Under the pieces are notes generated by a model. That model worked only from the letters and a program-made list of their open reading frames with translations. It did no database searches and was not told the origin of the DNA. Shown piece by piece: positions 25,411-34,859 of a DNA stretch of 64,000 nucleotides. The stretch lies in the NCBI GenBank assembly GCA_951804985.1, contig OX638130.1, positions 130,523,593 to 130,587,592 of the forward strand. Direction: 5' to 3'. Each line of letters opens with the position of its first letter. Positions within the stretch are counted from its first letter, which is position 1. A program made the position numbers and the translations under genes. The DNA comes from Dryomyza anilis (lineage: Eukaryota > Arthropoda > Insecta > Diptera > Dryomyzidae).

Positions 25411-25975
25411 GTGATTGGTTTTGTTTTTGTATTTTTGCTTTTGTTTTGTGTTGTGCTTTTGCTTTTTTGTTTTTACATTTTTTTTTGTATTTGAGTTTTT
25501 TGTATCATGTTCGTAGCTGGTGAAAGTGCCGAGTTATATCGTGTTTAGGTTGCATGGGAGGTGCCACGCCTCTTTGTCCAATCCCGCCCATATATAGCCT
25601 ATCATTCCTTCCAGACCATACCGCATCTGTGGTAAAAATTTCAAGACAATCGGATCAGCCGTTTAGACGGAGAAGCGGAACAAACGTGATTGCTTTTGTT
25701 TTTGTATTTTTGCTTTTGCTTTTGTTTTGTTTTGTGCTTTTGCTTTTTTGTTTTTAATTTTTTTTTTGTATTTGAGTTTTTTGTTTCATGTTCGTAGCTG
25801 GTGAAAGTGCCGAGTTATATCGTATTGAAAGTTTAGGTTGTATGGGAGGTGCCACGCCTCTTTGTCCAATCCCGCCCATATATAGCATATCATTCCTTCC
25901 AGACCATACCGCATCTGTGGTCAAAATTTCAAGGAAATCGGATCAGCCGTTTAGACGGAGAAGCGGAACAAACGT
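25411..25975 (+). repeat. Tandem duplication (about 275-281 bp) of the retroposon's 3' region
   Basis: Both units begin 'gtgattg' (25,411 and 25,686). Each passes through a T-rich 'ttttgc' tract, 'catgttcgtagctgg' (25,506 and 25,787), 'gtgccacgcctctttgtcca' and 'gatcagccgtttagacggag'. Only the second unit continues into the 8-base tail repeats, so the first is an internal duplicate. Confidence 0.9.
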
Positions 25976-26073
25976 ACAAACGTACAAACGTACAAACGTA
26001 CAAACGAACAAACAGATTTATTATATTAATAGGATATGAACAAAATATTCACTACAACGAATTTGAATTGTCA

Positions 26074-26262
26074 TAAAGGGTTATTCAATAAGAGCGCTAG
26101 AAAAGTTTTTTCAAGGGTTTTTTCAACAGGGACGCTACAAATCATGAAATGGCAAACCTTATTGAAGAGAAATGTCAAAAGAGCGGTAAGAAATATAGCG
26201 TCGTTTGATGTCCATGTCGCTCTACTTTTGTAGCGTCCCTGTTAAAAAAACCCTTTATATAT
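26074..26262. mobile_element. Short inverted-repeat element (MITE) ending in 'aaagggtt...gacgctac'
   Basis: 'aagggttttttcaacaggga' followed by 'cgctacaaa' at about 26,115-26,143 is mirrored by 'tttgtagcgtccctgttaaa' with 'aaaaccctt' at 26,227-26,256. Immediately outside on the left is a second, diverged copy of the same end ('aaagggttattcaataagag', then 'cgctag', from 26,077). So the left end may be duplicated. It is not coding. Confidence 0.7.
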
Positions 26263-26604
26263 GAATTTGTTCATAATATTTTTTCAAACAAACATTTTTT
26301 TTTTTTAATAATTCAAAAAAAAAAAGTTGTCAAAATTTTATTTAAAAAATAACAGTAAAAAAATTAAAAAATGTGTTCGAAATAAAAATTGTTCGAATAA
26401 AAAATGATAAAAAAAAAAAAATCGAAAAAAAATTAAAAAAAATATATATATTTTTTTCATAAATATATTTTTTATAAATATAACGTTTATTAACAAAACA
26501 TTTTACTAATTTATGCATGTCGAGCAAGCATTATATAAGAAATAACATACAAGAACTACTTGAGAACTGAGAGTACGGCAAAAAATTCACGAAAAAACGA
26601 GTTG
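26263..26604. other. Very AT-rich low-complexity spacer
   Basis: Runs of A and T dominate (about 26,290-26,480). Nothing is coding; the minus-strand open frame here is almost only F, I, K, N and Y and reflects base composition. Confidence 0.7.
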
Positions 26605-27420
26605 GGAAAGTTAGGTCACATGGGTAAGTTCGGTCACATGGGGCGGATTTTTATAGTCGGTCGGGCCCGACTATGGAATACCCTACACCTTTGGTGGGGA
26701 TATAAATGTGGGATATTTAATTGCATACCTTAATTTTAAAGTTTTTAATTATGCTGAACCTCCCCACCCTCAGAATATTATTCATATATCAGAAATGTAC
26801 GTCTTTTATCCCCATAAATTAAAAAATGTATATAAAAGTATAAAAAACTAAAAAAAAAAATTGAAAAATATAATTGGGCTGACCACGCCTATATTTAAAA
26901 TTTTGAAAGGCTAATATTTCATAGATTTGATTTTAATAATTTACGGATCAAATTTCCACTATGAAAACCCGGGAAATAATGAAACAAAAAAGTGGGCGAA
27001 CCTCGCCCATTTTTCGACCACATATTCTTAGGTGAATTCTAATAATACGTTTTAAATTTTATAACTATACCTTGAATACTTTTCGAGTTATTAGTTCCGA
27101 AAGAGTTATATAAAAGTGACTTGTATGGGAGGTGGGCGTGTCCGTTGACCGATTTGGTTAATTTTCAAACTCAGTTCCTACTTTTGGCTAAAATATATTC
27201 AGACGAAATTTCATCGCATTCTGATAAGTATTTCTCAAGTTATTCTGTATTCGGACAACAAGACAGCAAAACGGACAGACAGACGGACATGGCTAAACGG
27301 ACTCGGGTAGTGATGCTGATCAAGAATATATACTTTTCCATACCGGACACGCCTCCTAAGGGGCGTTACAATATATGCACAAAGTTAATATACCCTGTAC
27401 CTCATAGGTGTAGGGTATAA
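26605..27420 (+). mobile_element. Full-length-looking copy of a dispersed non-coding repeat
   Basis: The head is 'gttaggtcacatggg', then an 8-bp-stem hairpin 'atagtcgg...ccgactat' and 'aataccctacacc'. The middle has 'tgggcg'-type stretches. The tail reads 'gacagacggacatggctaaa', then 'gtgatgctgatcaagaatat', and ends 'gtgtagggtataaa'. Related copies or fragments in this window lie at 18,620, 32,680, 43,170, 45,470 (minus) and 61,866. Such sequences are common in fly genomes. I cannot assign a superfamily, and no terminal repeats or target duplication are clear. Confidence 0.75.
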
Positions 27421-27755
27421 AAAATATTTTGAACATATATGTTGTATTTTATATTTTGGTTCATTAATATTGTTACGAAAAGAGGTAATTTTCCCCACTG
27501 TGCAATCATTCAACAATAATAAATGGGACGCAAGACAATTCAGCGCACTAAGCAATGTGTTAGAAAGAGAGGGAAGATCATTCAGCGTACTGAGCAATGT
27601 GCGAGAAAGAGATGGAAGATGCTGATTAACATTGACATTAAAACACATGAGTGCGAATGAGATGTCAATAGCATGCGTCATTCACGAAACGAGTAGAAAA
27701 AAGATTCTCGAAGCAAGTCGAAGCCTGTCGAAACGTGTCGAACTGATGCATGCAG

Positions 27756-27794
27756 TATATAAGGGAGCCGCATCTGTGGCTCAGGACTTCAGTT
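27756..27794 (+). promoter_or_regulatory. TATA box and initiator in the LTR
   Basis: TATATAAG at 27,756 is followed by 'ctcagg' (27,780) and 'cttcagttg' (27,787). The two candidate start sites are 27 and 35 bases downstream of the TATA box, close to the spacing usual for arthropod promoters with a TCAGT initiator. Confidence 0.55.
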
Positions 27795-27925
27795 GTGATT
27801 TGATAGTGAACTAGTGCATCTCGTGAGCATTCGTGAACATTGTAAAGATAAATTGTAGTAATTATAGTAATTGTAGTAATTATACAGTTATTATAAGTGA
27901 TTGTTATTAAGTTTTTATTTAAGTA

Positions 27926-27931
27926 AATAAA
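27926..27931 (+). terminator. AATAAA polyadenylation signal in the LTR
   Basis: Canonical hexamer about 135-145 bases downstream of the predicted start, defining the R region of the solo LTR. Confidence 0.5.
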
Positions 27932-28053
27932 GTTAATTAATACTAGTTGAAATAATACTATTTAAAACCAAATATTAGTGTGTTTTTATTTTGTACACAA
28001 TCCAGAGTTACGAACTCGTGTAATAGTTTTCCGTAGACTGAATTTTCATAACA

Positions 28054-28260
28054 ATGTAATGAAACGTATTCTTCACATACAGTTCTTCATAATGAAGACC
28101 ACTTTTTCGACAGTTACCAAGCGTTCTTCATATTTATGATAGCATTCATAACAATAATGACGTTAGTCATTAATATTATGAATGGTTCTTTAATACAATG
28201 AATCATGGTTTGAAGAACGGAATTCATCACTATGATGTACATTTTTTTTTTTGTGAATAA
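28054..28260. repeat. Fragment of an AT-rich repeat with 'cattcata' words
   Basis: Contains 'gtcattaatattatgaatgg' and 'caatgaatcatggtttgaag', similar to 'accattaatactatgaattg' and 'ttcattacaatgaatc' at 53,622-53,660. It is a diverged pair of copies of an unnamed element; boundaries are not resolved. Confidence 0.45.
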
Positions 28261-28410
28261 AGGTGGAGTGGTGGAGGTCGATTGAGACGAAATCATAATT
28301 TTAACCCTTCTAGTAATTTAATACCATATGGTAACACTTTTTCAAATACATATTTTAAACACTCTCTAATATAATATTATGACAGAAATAAAATGATAGC
28401 TTATGATATC

Positions 28411-28821
28411 CATGGTTGAAGTATATACTGGTTAAGTTAAGGCGCCATTTACTTTTTTTTGAAAACTGTTTGAAAGTCTCAACATTTGTTTACGATATAT
28501 TTAAAACAGAACATCAATGCTTTGTTTACAATTTCACAAAATTAACAAAAATTTAAAACTCTAAAATCATCAAATCTCAACATTTATAAAAGTTTAAAAA
28601 TCTCCATGACATTAAAATGAACCATGGTGTATATAAAACGTAAAATAGTTAATTTGTACAGTTAAATTTTAATAAAATAGTGAAAATTAAGTGCAAAAAA
28701 CATAACATTTAAATAAATTTTAAAATAACAATTAATTGTTTTATTTTCAATATTTTTTTCTTGACATTCTGTATGCCAACTATCTGTCTAGATGAACTAA
28801 GCTGTATATACTTCAACCATG
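28411..28821. mobile_element. 411-bp inverted-repeat element with perfect 8-bp target duplication
   Basis: The left terminus 'catggttgaagtatatac' and the right terminus 'gtatatacttcaaccatg' are perfect 18-base inverted repeats. The element is flanked by identical 8-mers 'atgatatc' at 28,403-28,410 and 28,822-28,829. Eight-base duplications are made by hAT and P superfamily transposases; the CATG start is reminiscent of P-type ends, but hAT cannot be excluded. It has no coding capacity. Near its middle is 'ccatggtgtatataaaacg', a possible fossil promoter. Confidence 0.9.
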
Positions 28822-29601
28822 ATGATATCTATTATGTGTTGTTAAATAAATTTAGGTGATAATGAAATATACTAATGAACTGTGAGGTAATATTTTGGGC
28901 AAAATAAGTAAAATTGCATATTCAGGTGTTAAGTCATTTTTAGTATTTATTATATTTAAAATATATGGTTATTTATACTGGTACTAATTTATTAAATAGT
29001 AATGTATTCCATGTCGAATGAATTAAATTTAATATTTGATTAACATAAAAAATTACACTATTAATATTTTTTTATTAAAAACATACCATATGGTAACATT
29101 CGAAAAATCGCCTTTCCTTATATAAAGGTTTTTTTTTATTTCAATATAAAAAAATAAGAAAAAAAACTTGTGTCTCGAATATTTCTGGAGCATTGAAAAT
29201 AAAAATGTGATTTCAAAAATAAAATTTAAGCTATTCTCTCAATAAATATGCCACCATGGAATGAACTACAGATTTGTATGTACCAACATCTTTTTTAACT
29301 TTCATCATCATTAAAATGTTTAAAAATAACTAAATTTGGTATAAATGTATTACGAAAGATCTCCGTTTAAATTTGCATCAATTAAAATTATTTCTTTAAT
29401 TCTCAACAGCGTCGGGCTCGCGCGCAATATTTTATTTTTTAAATCCTCGCAGTTAATAGCCAACGCCAAACACCTCCAAGACACGTTAACGAAGACTGAT
29501 TGCCGAACTCGCATCAGAAGACAGCGAGAACCACGGTCCGGCTCTCCTTTAATGTATGAGCATTACAATCACGGTCCGTTGGCTGTCGGGATTTAGCAAA
29601 T

Positions 29602-29673
29602 TGTTGTCCACAATGCTCATGTGATGAATGGAGTACTGAATTCAGCGTAATCCACGTACTAATTGAGTGTCCT
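29602..29673 (+). pseudogene. Possible C-terminal zinc-knuckle remnant of a non-LTR retrotransposon
   Basis: One frame reads C-P-Q-C ... V-I-H-V-L-I-E-C-P, that is C-x2-C-x(n)-H-x4-C. This pattern closes the ORF2 of jockey/I-type elements ('...EHVLIECP...'). Only about 24 codons are recognisable, and no reverse transcriptase motif is found upstream. A chance match is possible. Confidence 0.35.
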
Positions 29674-29737
29674 CTTGGCTTAATTAAATTTAATTAAGCA
29701 TCTGTTGGTTTTGTAGCACCTACAGTTCAAGCCACGG

Positions 29738-29765
29738 CAGGTCAGATCAGGTCAGGTCAGGTCAG
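29738..29765. repeat. (caggt)n microsatellite
   Basis: About five copies of a 5-base unit, the second interrupted ('cagat'). Confidence 0.85.
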
Positions 29766-30417
29766 CTGACTAAGCTACGTATGATTAATATGTATGTGGG
29801 AAAGAACTTTGTTGCTCCTTGCCAGACGCAGAGACGAAGCAATAAATTGTGCGGTGCATGTTAAGAGCTCAATAATTCACGCGAATGGTTTTTGCACCAT
29901 TTGTTCTCGACTCGATTCCACTTCACCTAGCTGTAGTTATATGGACGACTACTTTAATCGGACCCCTGACACAAATTTGCATCTAATTAATTATCATATG
30001 CGTGCGGATTCAGTTTAAAGTGGATTTTTAGGAGATATTTATACTCGTCGCATACTTGGAATAATTTGAATTAAGTGTCGTGAAAAGTGCCCATTACTCT
30101 AATGGCATTTGCAGTTTCTTTTAATATATCTCAGGGCGAGGTAGGGCGCAAGATAGAGAGACAGATTCTAATTCCGATTTTTTCGTACTTCCAGAAATCT
30201 GTTATTTTTTACTCCTGTCATAAAACTCTACTGTACTTCACATAATCCATATTTTTGCAATGAAGTTCTCTGAATTTTAATTCAACTTAAAAACTGAAAG
30301 CTTTTTATTTTATTGTGTTTTTTGAAAATAAATTTGAAAAATTAAATATCAAAAAAATACAGTCGGTTCGTTAATCGACTTATCCAATAGCCATCGTATA
30401 TAACATTCATTGGCACC

Positions 30418-30861
30418 ATGCCGACTCCAGCGAAAAAGGGCAATCCTTGTCCCAGCAAACCGCCGTCGAAAGCAGGCGGCTCCAAGTCAGGCGGCTCCAA
30501 GTCAGGTGGCGCCAAATCAGGTGGCGCCAAGGCCGGTGGTTCCAAAGACGCGAACAAGAACAAACTGCCGCCCATGCGCAATGTGCACATTAACAAATCA
30601 ATGGGCAATGTATACGTGGCCGTGGGCCTTTCAGCGCTCTCTGGAATCCTCTTCCACTTTCTGCACAATCGACCGAGGAAGCAGGCCTATCTAAATTTCT
30701 ACGAGTAAGTCAAGTATCGAGTTTTTTATCGAAGATTTATTTATTGTAATTGCGATATTATCAGAAACTACGACGCCGAGGCTTCGTTTAATCGCATGAA
30801 GGAAGCGGGACGCTTTAATTCGTGTCCACCTGAGCCACCACCGCCACCACCAAAAAAATAG
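30418..30861 (+). CDS. Cytochrome c oxidase subunit 6C-like protein with N- and C-terminal extensions (two exons)
   Basis: The join is 30,418-30,704 and 30,765-30,861: 127 residues, with a 60-bp intron (GTAAGT...TTATCAG, phase 2). Residues about 50-116 match subunit VIc of mitochondrial complex IV. They contain a single membrane segment (about 65-82), then RPRKQAY, FYENYDAE and MKEAGRFNSC, as in insect cyclope and vertebrate COX6C. The family is normally about 75 residues. Here there is a basic, low-complexity N-terminus with five GGSKS-like 5-residue repeats (20-43) and a PPEPPPPPPKK tail. COX6C sits in the inner mitochondrial membrane as an accessory, non-catalytic subunit. The start has a good context (ggcaccATG). 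No AATAAA is seen soon downstream; AATACA near 30,943 may serve. The extensions suggest a diverged, perhaps tissue-specific paralogue rather than the housekeeping gene; that is inference. Confidence 0.93.
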
Positions 30862-32679
30862 AAAAAGGCGGAATAAGCAGAAGATCCGAAAGAAGATATA
30901 AGAATATTTTCATTATTTTAATTCAATTACGTGTGTCGAACAAAATACATAATTTAATGGAATTAAAAGTGGTTGAAATTTCGCCAACAATTTAAAATGT
31001 TTATTTTTAATTTTATGCACTTTTAGCCAGGCAGTCAGACAATCGATAGTCACTCATTAAGTCGTTAATTAAACGTAAATGAATTGTAAATATTTGCAGC
31101 TCGCACACTGACACACATAAAACACATCATTCTCCCATGTTCTCCCATCGAAATCCTTTGGAGGATGTTTATTTACTATGGAGCTCAAGTCAAAGAGCGA
31201 AAATAGATTGAAATAATATCAGCCATCGATAAGCAATTGATGCTGGTGCCGATGCCAACGATATTGTTTTAGCCATTTGCACAAAGTTTACCCAACACTT
31301 CAGACCAAATACGTAAAAAAATTGCTATGCTTTGAATTTAAAAAAGGGTTCAATGCTGGATGAATTGTGACAAGTTAATGGGTTATATTCTTGATGCAAA
31401 AACAGCTGATGTGAATTCTTTCTTTCTTGCGAACAAAAAATCATTCATAACAAAAACGTTATCAGAAATAGTCAAATCAAAATGTGTGCCAAACTTTTGG
31501 AAAATTATACAGTTCATTAGCAGCAACAGAGATGCGTATTTAATTTAAACACATGCTCAAAACAAGCATCAGAGAAGAAGCTGATAAGACAACCGAAAGT
31601 TAAGCAAACTTTTTAATAGTTGAGCTGAGTTCGTATTTGCTATGGCTATAAACAAAGTTTTTCTACGAAATTCGACCAAAGTTTCGCAATGTAATTGAGG
31701 CCAAAGCAAAACCATTTCTGTGACATGTCGTATAAACTGAAATTCATTTTTTGTCATTGCTATTAATTGAGGTTTCCAAGGAAATGTTTTTCATTGAAAA
31801 TTAATGAAGTCTTTTAGTTGGTCACAACAACCGGATATAGTATGTGGGTCCAAAAGTCAAATTAACCCGACTGTGAGGTCTGAGTTACGTTGGTTTGGTT
31901 TGTGTTATAAGTGAGTTATTGTGACTGTAACAACTCTGCCATTTTCATTACCTATATGTTTAAATTATGTAAAGAAAATATTTTCCTCCGGTTTAAAATA
32001 CAGTATTACATATACATCTCAGAGCTCGGAGCTCGTATGTTGGTGTGCTTTTGTGGTTTGTTCAGTTCGTTGTCTTCGGGGTAAAATTATGCAAATCTTT
32101 TGGAAGAAACTTAAGTGAACAGAATTTGTTGTGTAAACTAACACTAACAAAGCAAGACACACATTCACGTTCACACACACATACTCACACACTCACATAC
32201 TAACGCCCACTTCCACACCCACTCCCACATGAGTTCAATTGAAGCAGGAACTCCAACAGTTGTTGGCATCATCAAAAGTTGCTATGTTTTGCTCATACCA
32301 AACGAAAAAAAACTGACAGCATGTCCACAACCCACTCATGTTCGCATGTTCTTCCTTGGCAGTGTCCTTGAATGCTCTTCTACCGAATTTCTTATCGTCG
32401 CTGACATTTCCCGAGTGGCCAGCTGAGCGCAATAAGGTCTCGTCTTATTTAGCAGAGAGACTAACTTTATAATATGTAGGTAGACACTAAAGCCGAATCT
32501 TATGGATATTATATTTTTAATAATAAAGAACAGATGCAGTACAATAAGATGTTTTAGAAAGCGAAATCAAATATCAATCCTTAACATAAATTTTCAATTT
32601 ATTTTACATTTTGCCTTAGCCAAATCCACACTTTTTCTACTAGAATTAAATACAAAATTTAAAAACAAAACCATTTGGG
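30862..32679. other. Unique spacer downstream of the COX6C-like gene
   Basis: No gene is supported. Features are a CA-rich stretch at 32,158-32,230 and several short open frames without domains. The pair at 32,229-32,432 on both strands is a mutual shadow. Confidence 0.5.
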
Positions 32680-33345
32680 AAGGTTAGATCACATGGGAAA
32701 TTTTAAAGTAGATGTTATTATGATAGTTAGGATTATCAAAATTACAGTCGGTCTAAGCCGACTATAAAACCCTACACATATGTGTGGTTACTATTCAAAG
32801 TGGTGTATAGGTCACCAGGGTATACGAATCCTGCAAATAACTACAAACTTTCCATCGCTGGAGAATTTCATTTGATACCCATATTTACAAGGTGTACCGA
32901 ATTTCGATTCTTTTTTTTTTGGGAACCACAAGTCGTTTCGTCGGAAAACATTGTTTTCATGTATTTGGGCATAATGTCAATATATATTTGACCAAAAAAG
33001 GGTACCTAAACACGTATACAGTAAAATTGATTTGTAGATGTAAATTTTATATGAGGTATTTGAACATAAGTGGTCGGTTCTCAGGTCACAATAGACCGAT
33101 CATGCCATTCTTGTTCAGACAGCTTAGATATATAAGTAATCTAAATCTAAAGTTTCATTGCTCTAGCTCTTCAACTTTTTCTGCAATCGTGATTTCAACA
33201 GACAGACAGAAGGACAGACAGACGGGCATCGCTAAATCGACTCAGGAGGTCATGCTGATCAAGAATATATATACTTTTCCATACCAGAGATGCTTTTTCA
33301 GGGTGTTACCAAACTGAAAATCACTCTTAGTGTAGGGATTAAAAA
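32680..33345 (+). mobile_element. Copy of the 'gatcaagaatatatatac' dispersed repeat
   Basis: The head 'ggttagatcacatgggaaat' is followed by the hairpin 'agtcggtctaagccgact' and 'aaaaccctacac'. The tail has 'cagacagacgggcatcgcta', 'gtcatgctgatcaagaatat' and 'agtgtagggattaaaa'. It lies in the same orientation as the copy at 26,605 but is clearly a different subfamily ('actcaggaggtcatgctg', shared with 18,620). Confidence 0.75.
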
Positions 33346-33921
33346 CAAATCGTGTGTATACCAATTTGAGACGGTTTACAGTCTAATTTAAAGATTTTTA
33401 GTGTCACAGTTTCATTTATAAAAGAGTTTGAACCTATATTTACCCGTTTTGAGCAAAATGCCTCATTCTATGTTCTATTTTTAATCATGAATGTGCCTAT
33501 AGATTGAGCCTTTCATGGATTTAAATCGATATTCAAAATCAATATAATCGGCTTCTGTTTTATTGCAGATTAAAAAAGTTTTTATATAGAAGTTCTAAAA
33601 TACAAAAAAATCATTTAAATCTAGAGTTTCCCAAATAAAAGACATTCTCAAGTTTTTTTTTTGAAACAATATTTCGCAGAATGACGGACTTTGGACCGAA
33701 CTTCGCATGTGTTTTGTAATTCGATTGCTTCGATCACTTGTGTAGCAGTAAAACGAACAAACAACAAACACATTTTTTGTACTGAGTTCACTTCATCCCT
33801 TTCATAAGTGCAACAACAAACATATGCGAATCTAACCACACAGCATCCAAGCTTGTGATCGAATCACAAGACATCAATTTCTATGTTCCCAAATAAAAAA
33901 TATTTTGATTAATTGAAAGTT

Positions 33922-34749
33922 CCCAGCAAAAAATCGCTAACCGATAGTCATGGATAGTTCAAACTGGTTGACACATTATCAAAAAAATGTGCATGTTCAC
34001 AAACACATCGAAAGCCAATGTCATAGGTAAGAAAGGGATAGTTATAGGTTTTATTTTAGTTTATGTTTTCCATCAAAACAAAATTTCTTAGTGAATAGCA
34101 GGTTGTATTTAAAAATAGAAAAATAAACGGAAATGAATTAAAGTGATTTGTTAAATGGAAAAAATAGTCAAAATTTAAATTCGAGACACATATCGAATGC
34201 ATTGGCGCACATTCGTGCAGTCTTGTAGAGCTGAAAATGAACGCCGCTCTGCCGGAGTTGTTATGCAGATGCGGAGTCTCTGAATGAAAATTTATTCACT
34301 GGAGATATGCAAGACTGAGGCGTTGGGTACAGGACAATATATTGGACAGGTATGTGGTCTGCAACAATATTAATATTAATTTTTATTAATTTTTATTAAT
34401 TTAAATAATTTTAATTTAATTAATTTAATTTTTATTAATTTAATTACTTTTTAAAACAATTGTTTAATATAGTATACTAAATAAAAATATATATGAAAAA
34501 AGTAATTATGGCATTACTGTTTTATTTTTCTGTAAAATAATTTTTTGGTCTGGTGCAAAAGAGACAATACGATTTTTTTTAAATGAGCGCAATGCTTTAG
34601 TTAGAAAGGGATGTCTTGTCACATGTACTTCACACAGATAGGAATCTGGCGGTTAGCTTTCTCCTGTGGTAGAACAAAGGTAATCGGCGAAATAACCAGC
34701 AATTACCAGTTAGCTAACCGGTTAGTTTCCAATTAACTTTTTTGCTGGG
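33922..34749. mobile_element. Possible 828-bp inverted-repeat element, ends CCCAGCAAAAAA
   Basis: 'cccagcaaaaaatcgctaac' at 33,922 faces 'aattaacttttttgctggg' ending 34,749. The outer 12 bases are perfectly inverted (cccagcaaaaaa/ttttttgctggg). Both inner ends continue with 'taacc'-like sequence. The flanks are 'agtt' left and 'ttat' right, so no clear target duplication. It is not coding. An AT-only stretch lies inside (34,368-34,450). Confidence 0.55.
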
Positions 34750-34859
34750 TTATAATTAACCGATTAATCCTATTTTCGGTTAATTGGAAAATACGATTAT
34801 TCGAATAATTGATTAATCGCGATTACGATTTCCGGTAAAACGATTAATCGCACAGCCCT
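34750..34859. repeat. 'attaaccgattaatcg' repeat ending 'cacagcccta'
   Basis: Repeated forms of 'cgattaatcg' and a terminal 'aatcgcacagcccta' resemble the end of hAT-type elements that start 'taggGCTGTGCGATTAAT'. Only this one end is seen. Confidence 0.4.

Larger units (their letters stand above)
23799..26030 (+). mobile_element. Retroposon-like element with a minisatellite body and duplicated 3' tail
   Basis: It starts 'actagctggatccgtgcacg'. It ends with a tail repeating the 8-mer 'caaacgta' about four times, then 'aacagatttattatattaat'. This head-and-tail pattern ('tactagctg...' to a short repeat plus '...ttatattaatag') recurs in insect non-autonomous repeats that I associate with non-LTR retrotransposons. 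An 11-base sequence 'atttattatat' occurs just before the start (23,788-23,798) and at the end (26,016-26,026). It could be a target duplication or part of the family's own ends. There is no reverse transcriptase. Confidence 0.6.
27471..28053 (+). mobile_element. Probable solo LTR of an LTR retrotransposon (583 bp)
   Basis: It begins TGTTACG and ends CATAACA, so the ends are inverted (TGTTA/TAACA). Inside, in the right order, are a TATA box (27,756), initiator-like TCAGT (27,789) and an AATAAA signal (27,926-27,931). A 42-bp direct duplication ('attcagcgcactaagcaatg' at 27,538 and a variant at 27,580) lies upstream of the TATA box, where LTR enhancers usually sit. No primer-binding site, gag or pol follows, and there is no second LTR, which fits recombination to a solo LTR. 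The flanks ('taatat' left, 'atgta' right) show no clean target duplication, so the boundary could be off by a base or the site has decayed. Confidence 0.62.
28830..30340. other. Spacer upstream of the COX6C-like gene
   Basis: AT-rich on the left, more mixed from 29,400. It holds a possible non-LTR retrotransposon remnant (29,602-29,673) and a 5-base microsatellite of 'caggt' (29,738-29,765). Otherwise nothing is supported. Confidence 0.5.

Noticed and set aside
24171..25523. Open frames up to 243 codons made of VVSFS repeats
   Set aside because: A 15-bp tandem repeat without a stop stays open by arithmetic; composition is extreme and it lies within a mobile element.
30342..30694. Overlapping open frames on the minus strand and in frame +2 of the COX6C-like gene
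   Set aside because: They are shadows of the GC-rich repeat-coding exon; the chosen frame alone continues across a proper intron into the COX6C motif.
32229..32432. Pair of 65-codon frames on both strands
   Set aside because: They mirror each other over the same DNA and neither shows a family or splice context.
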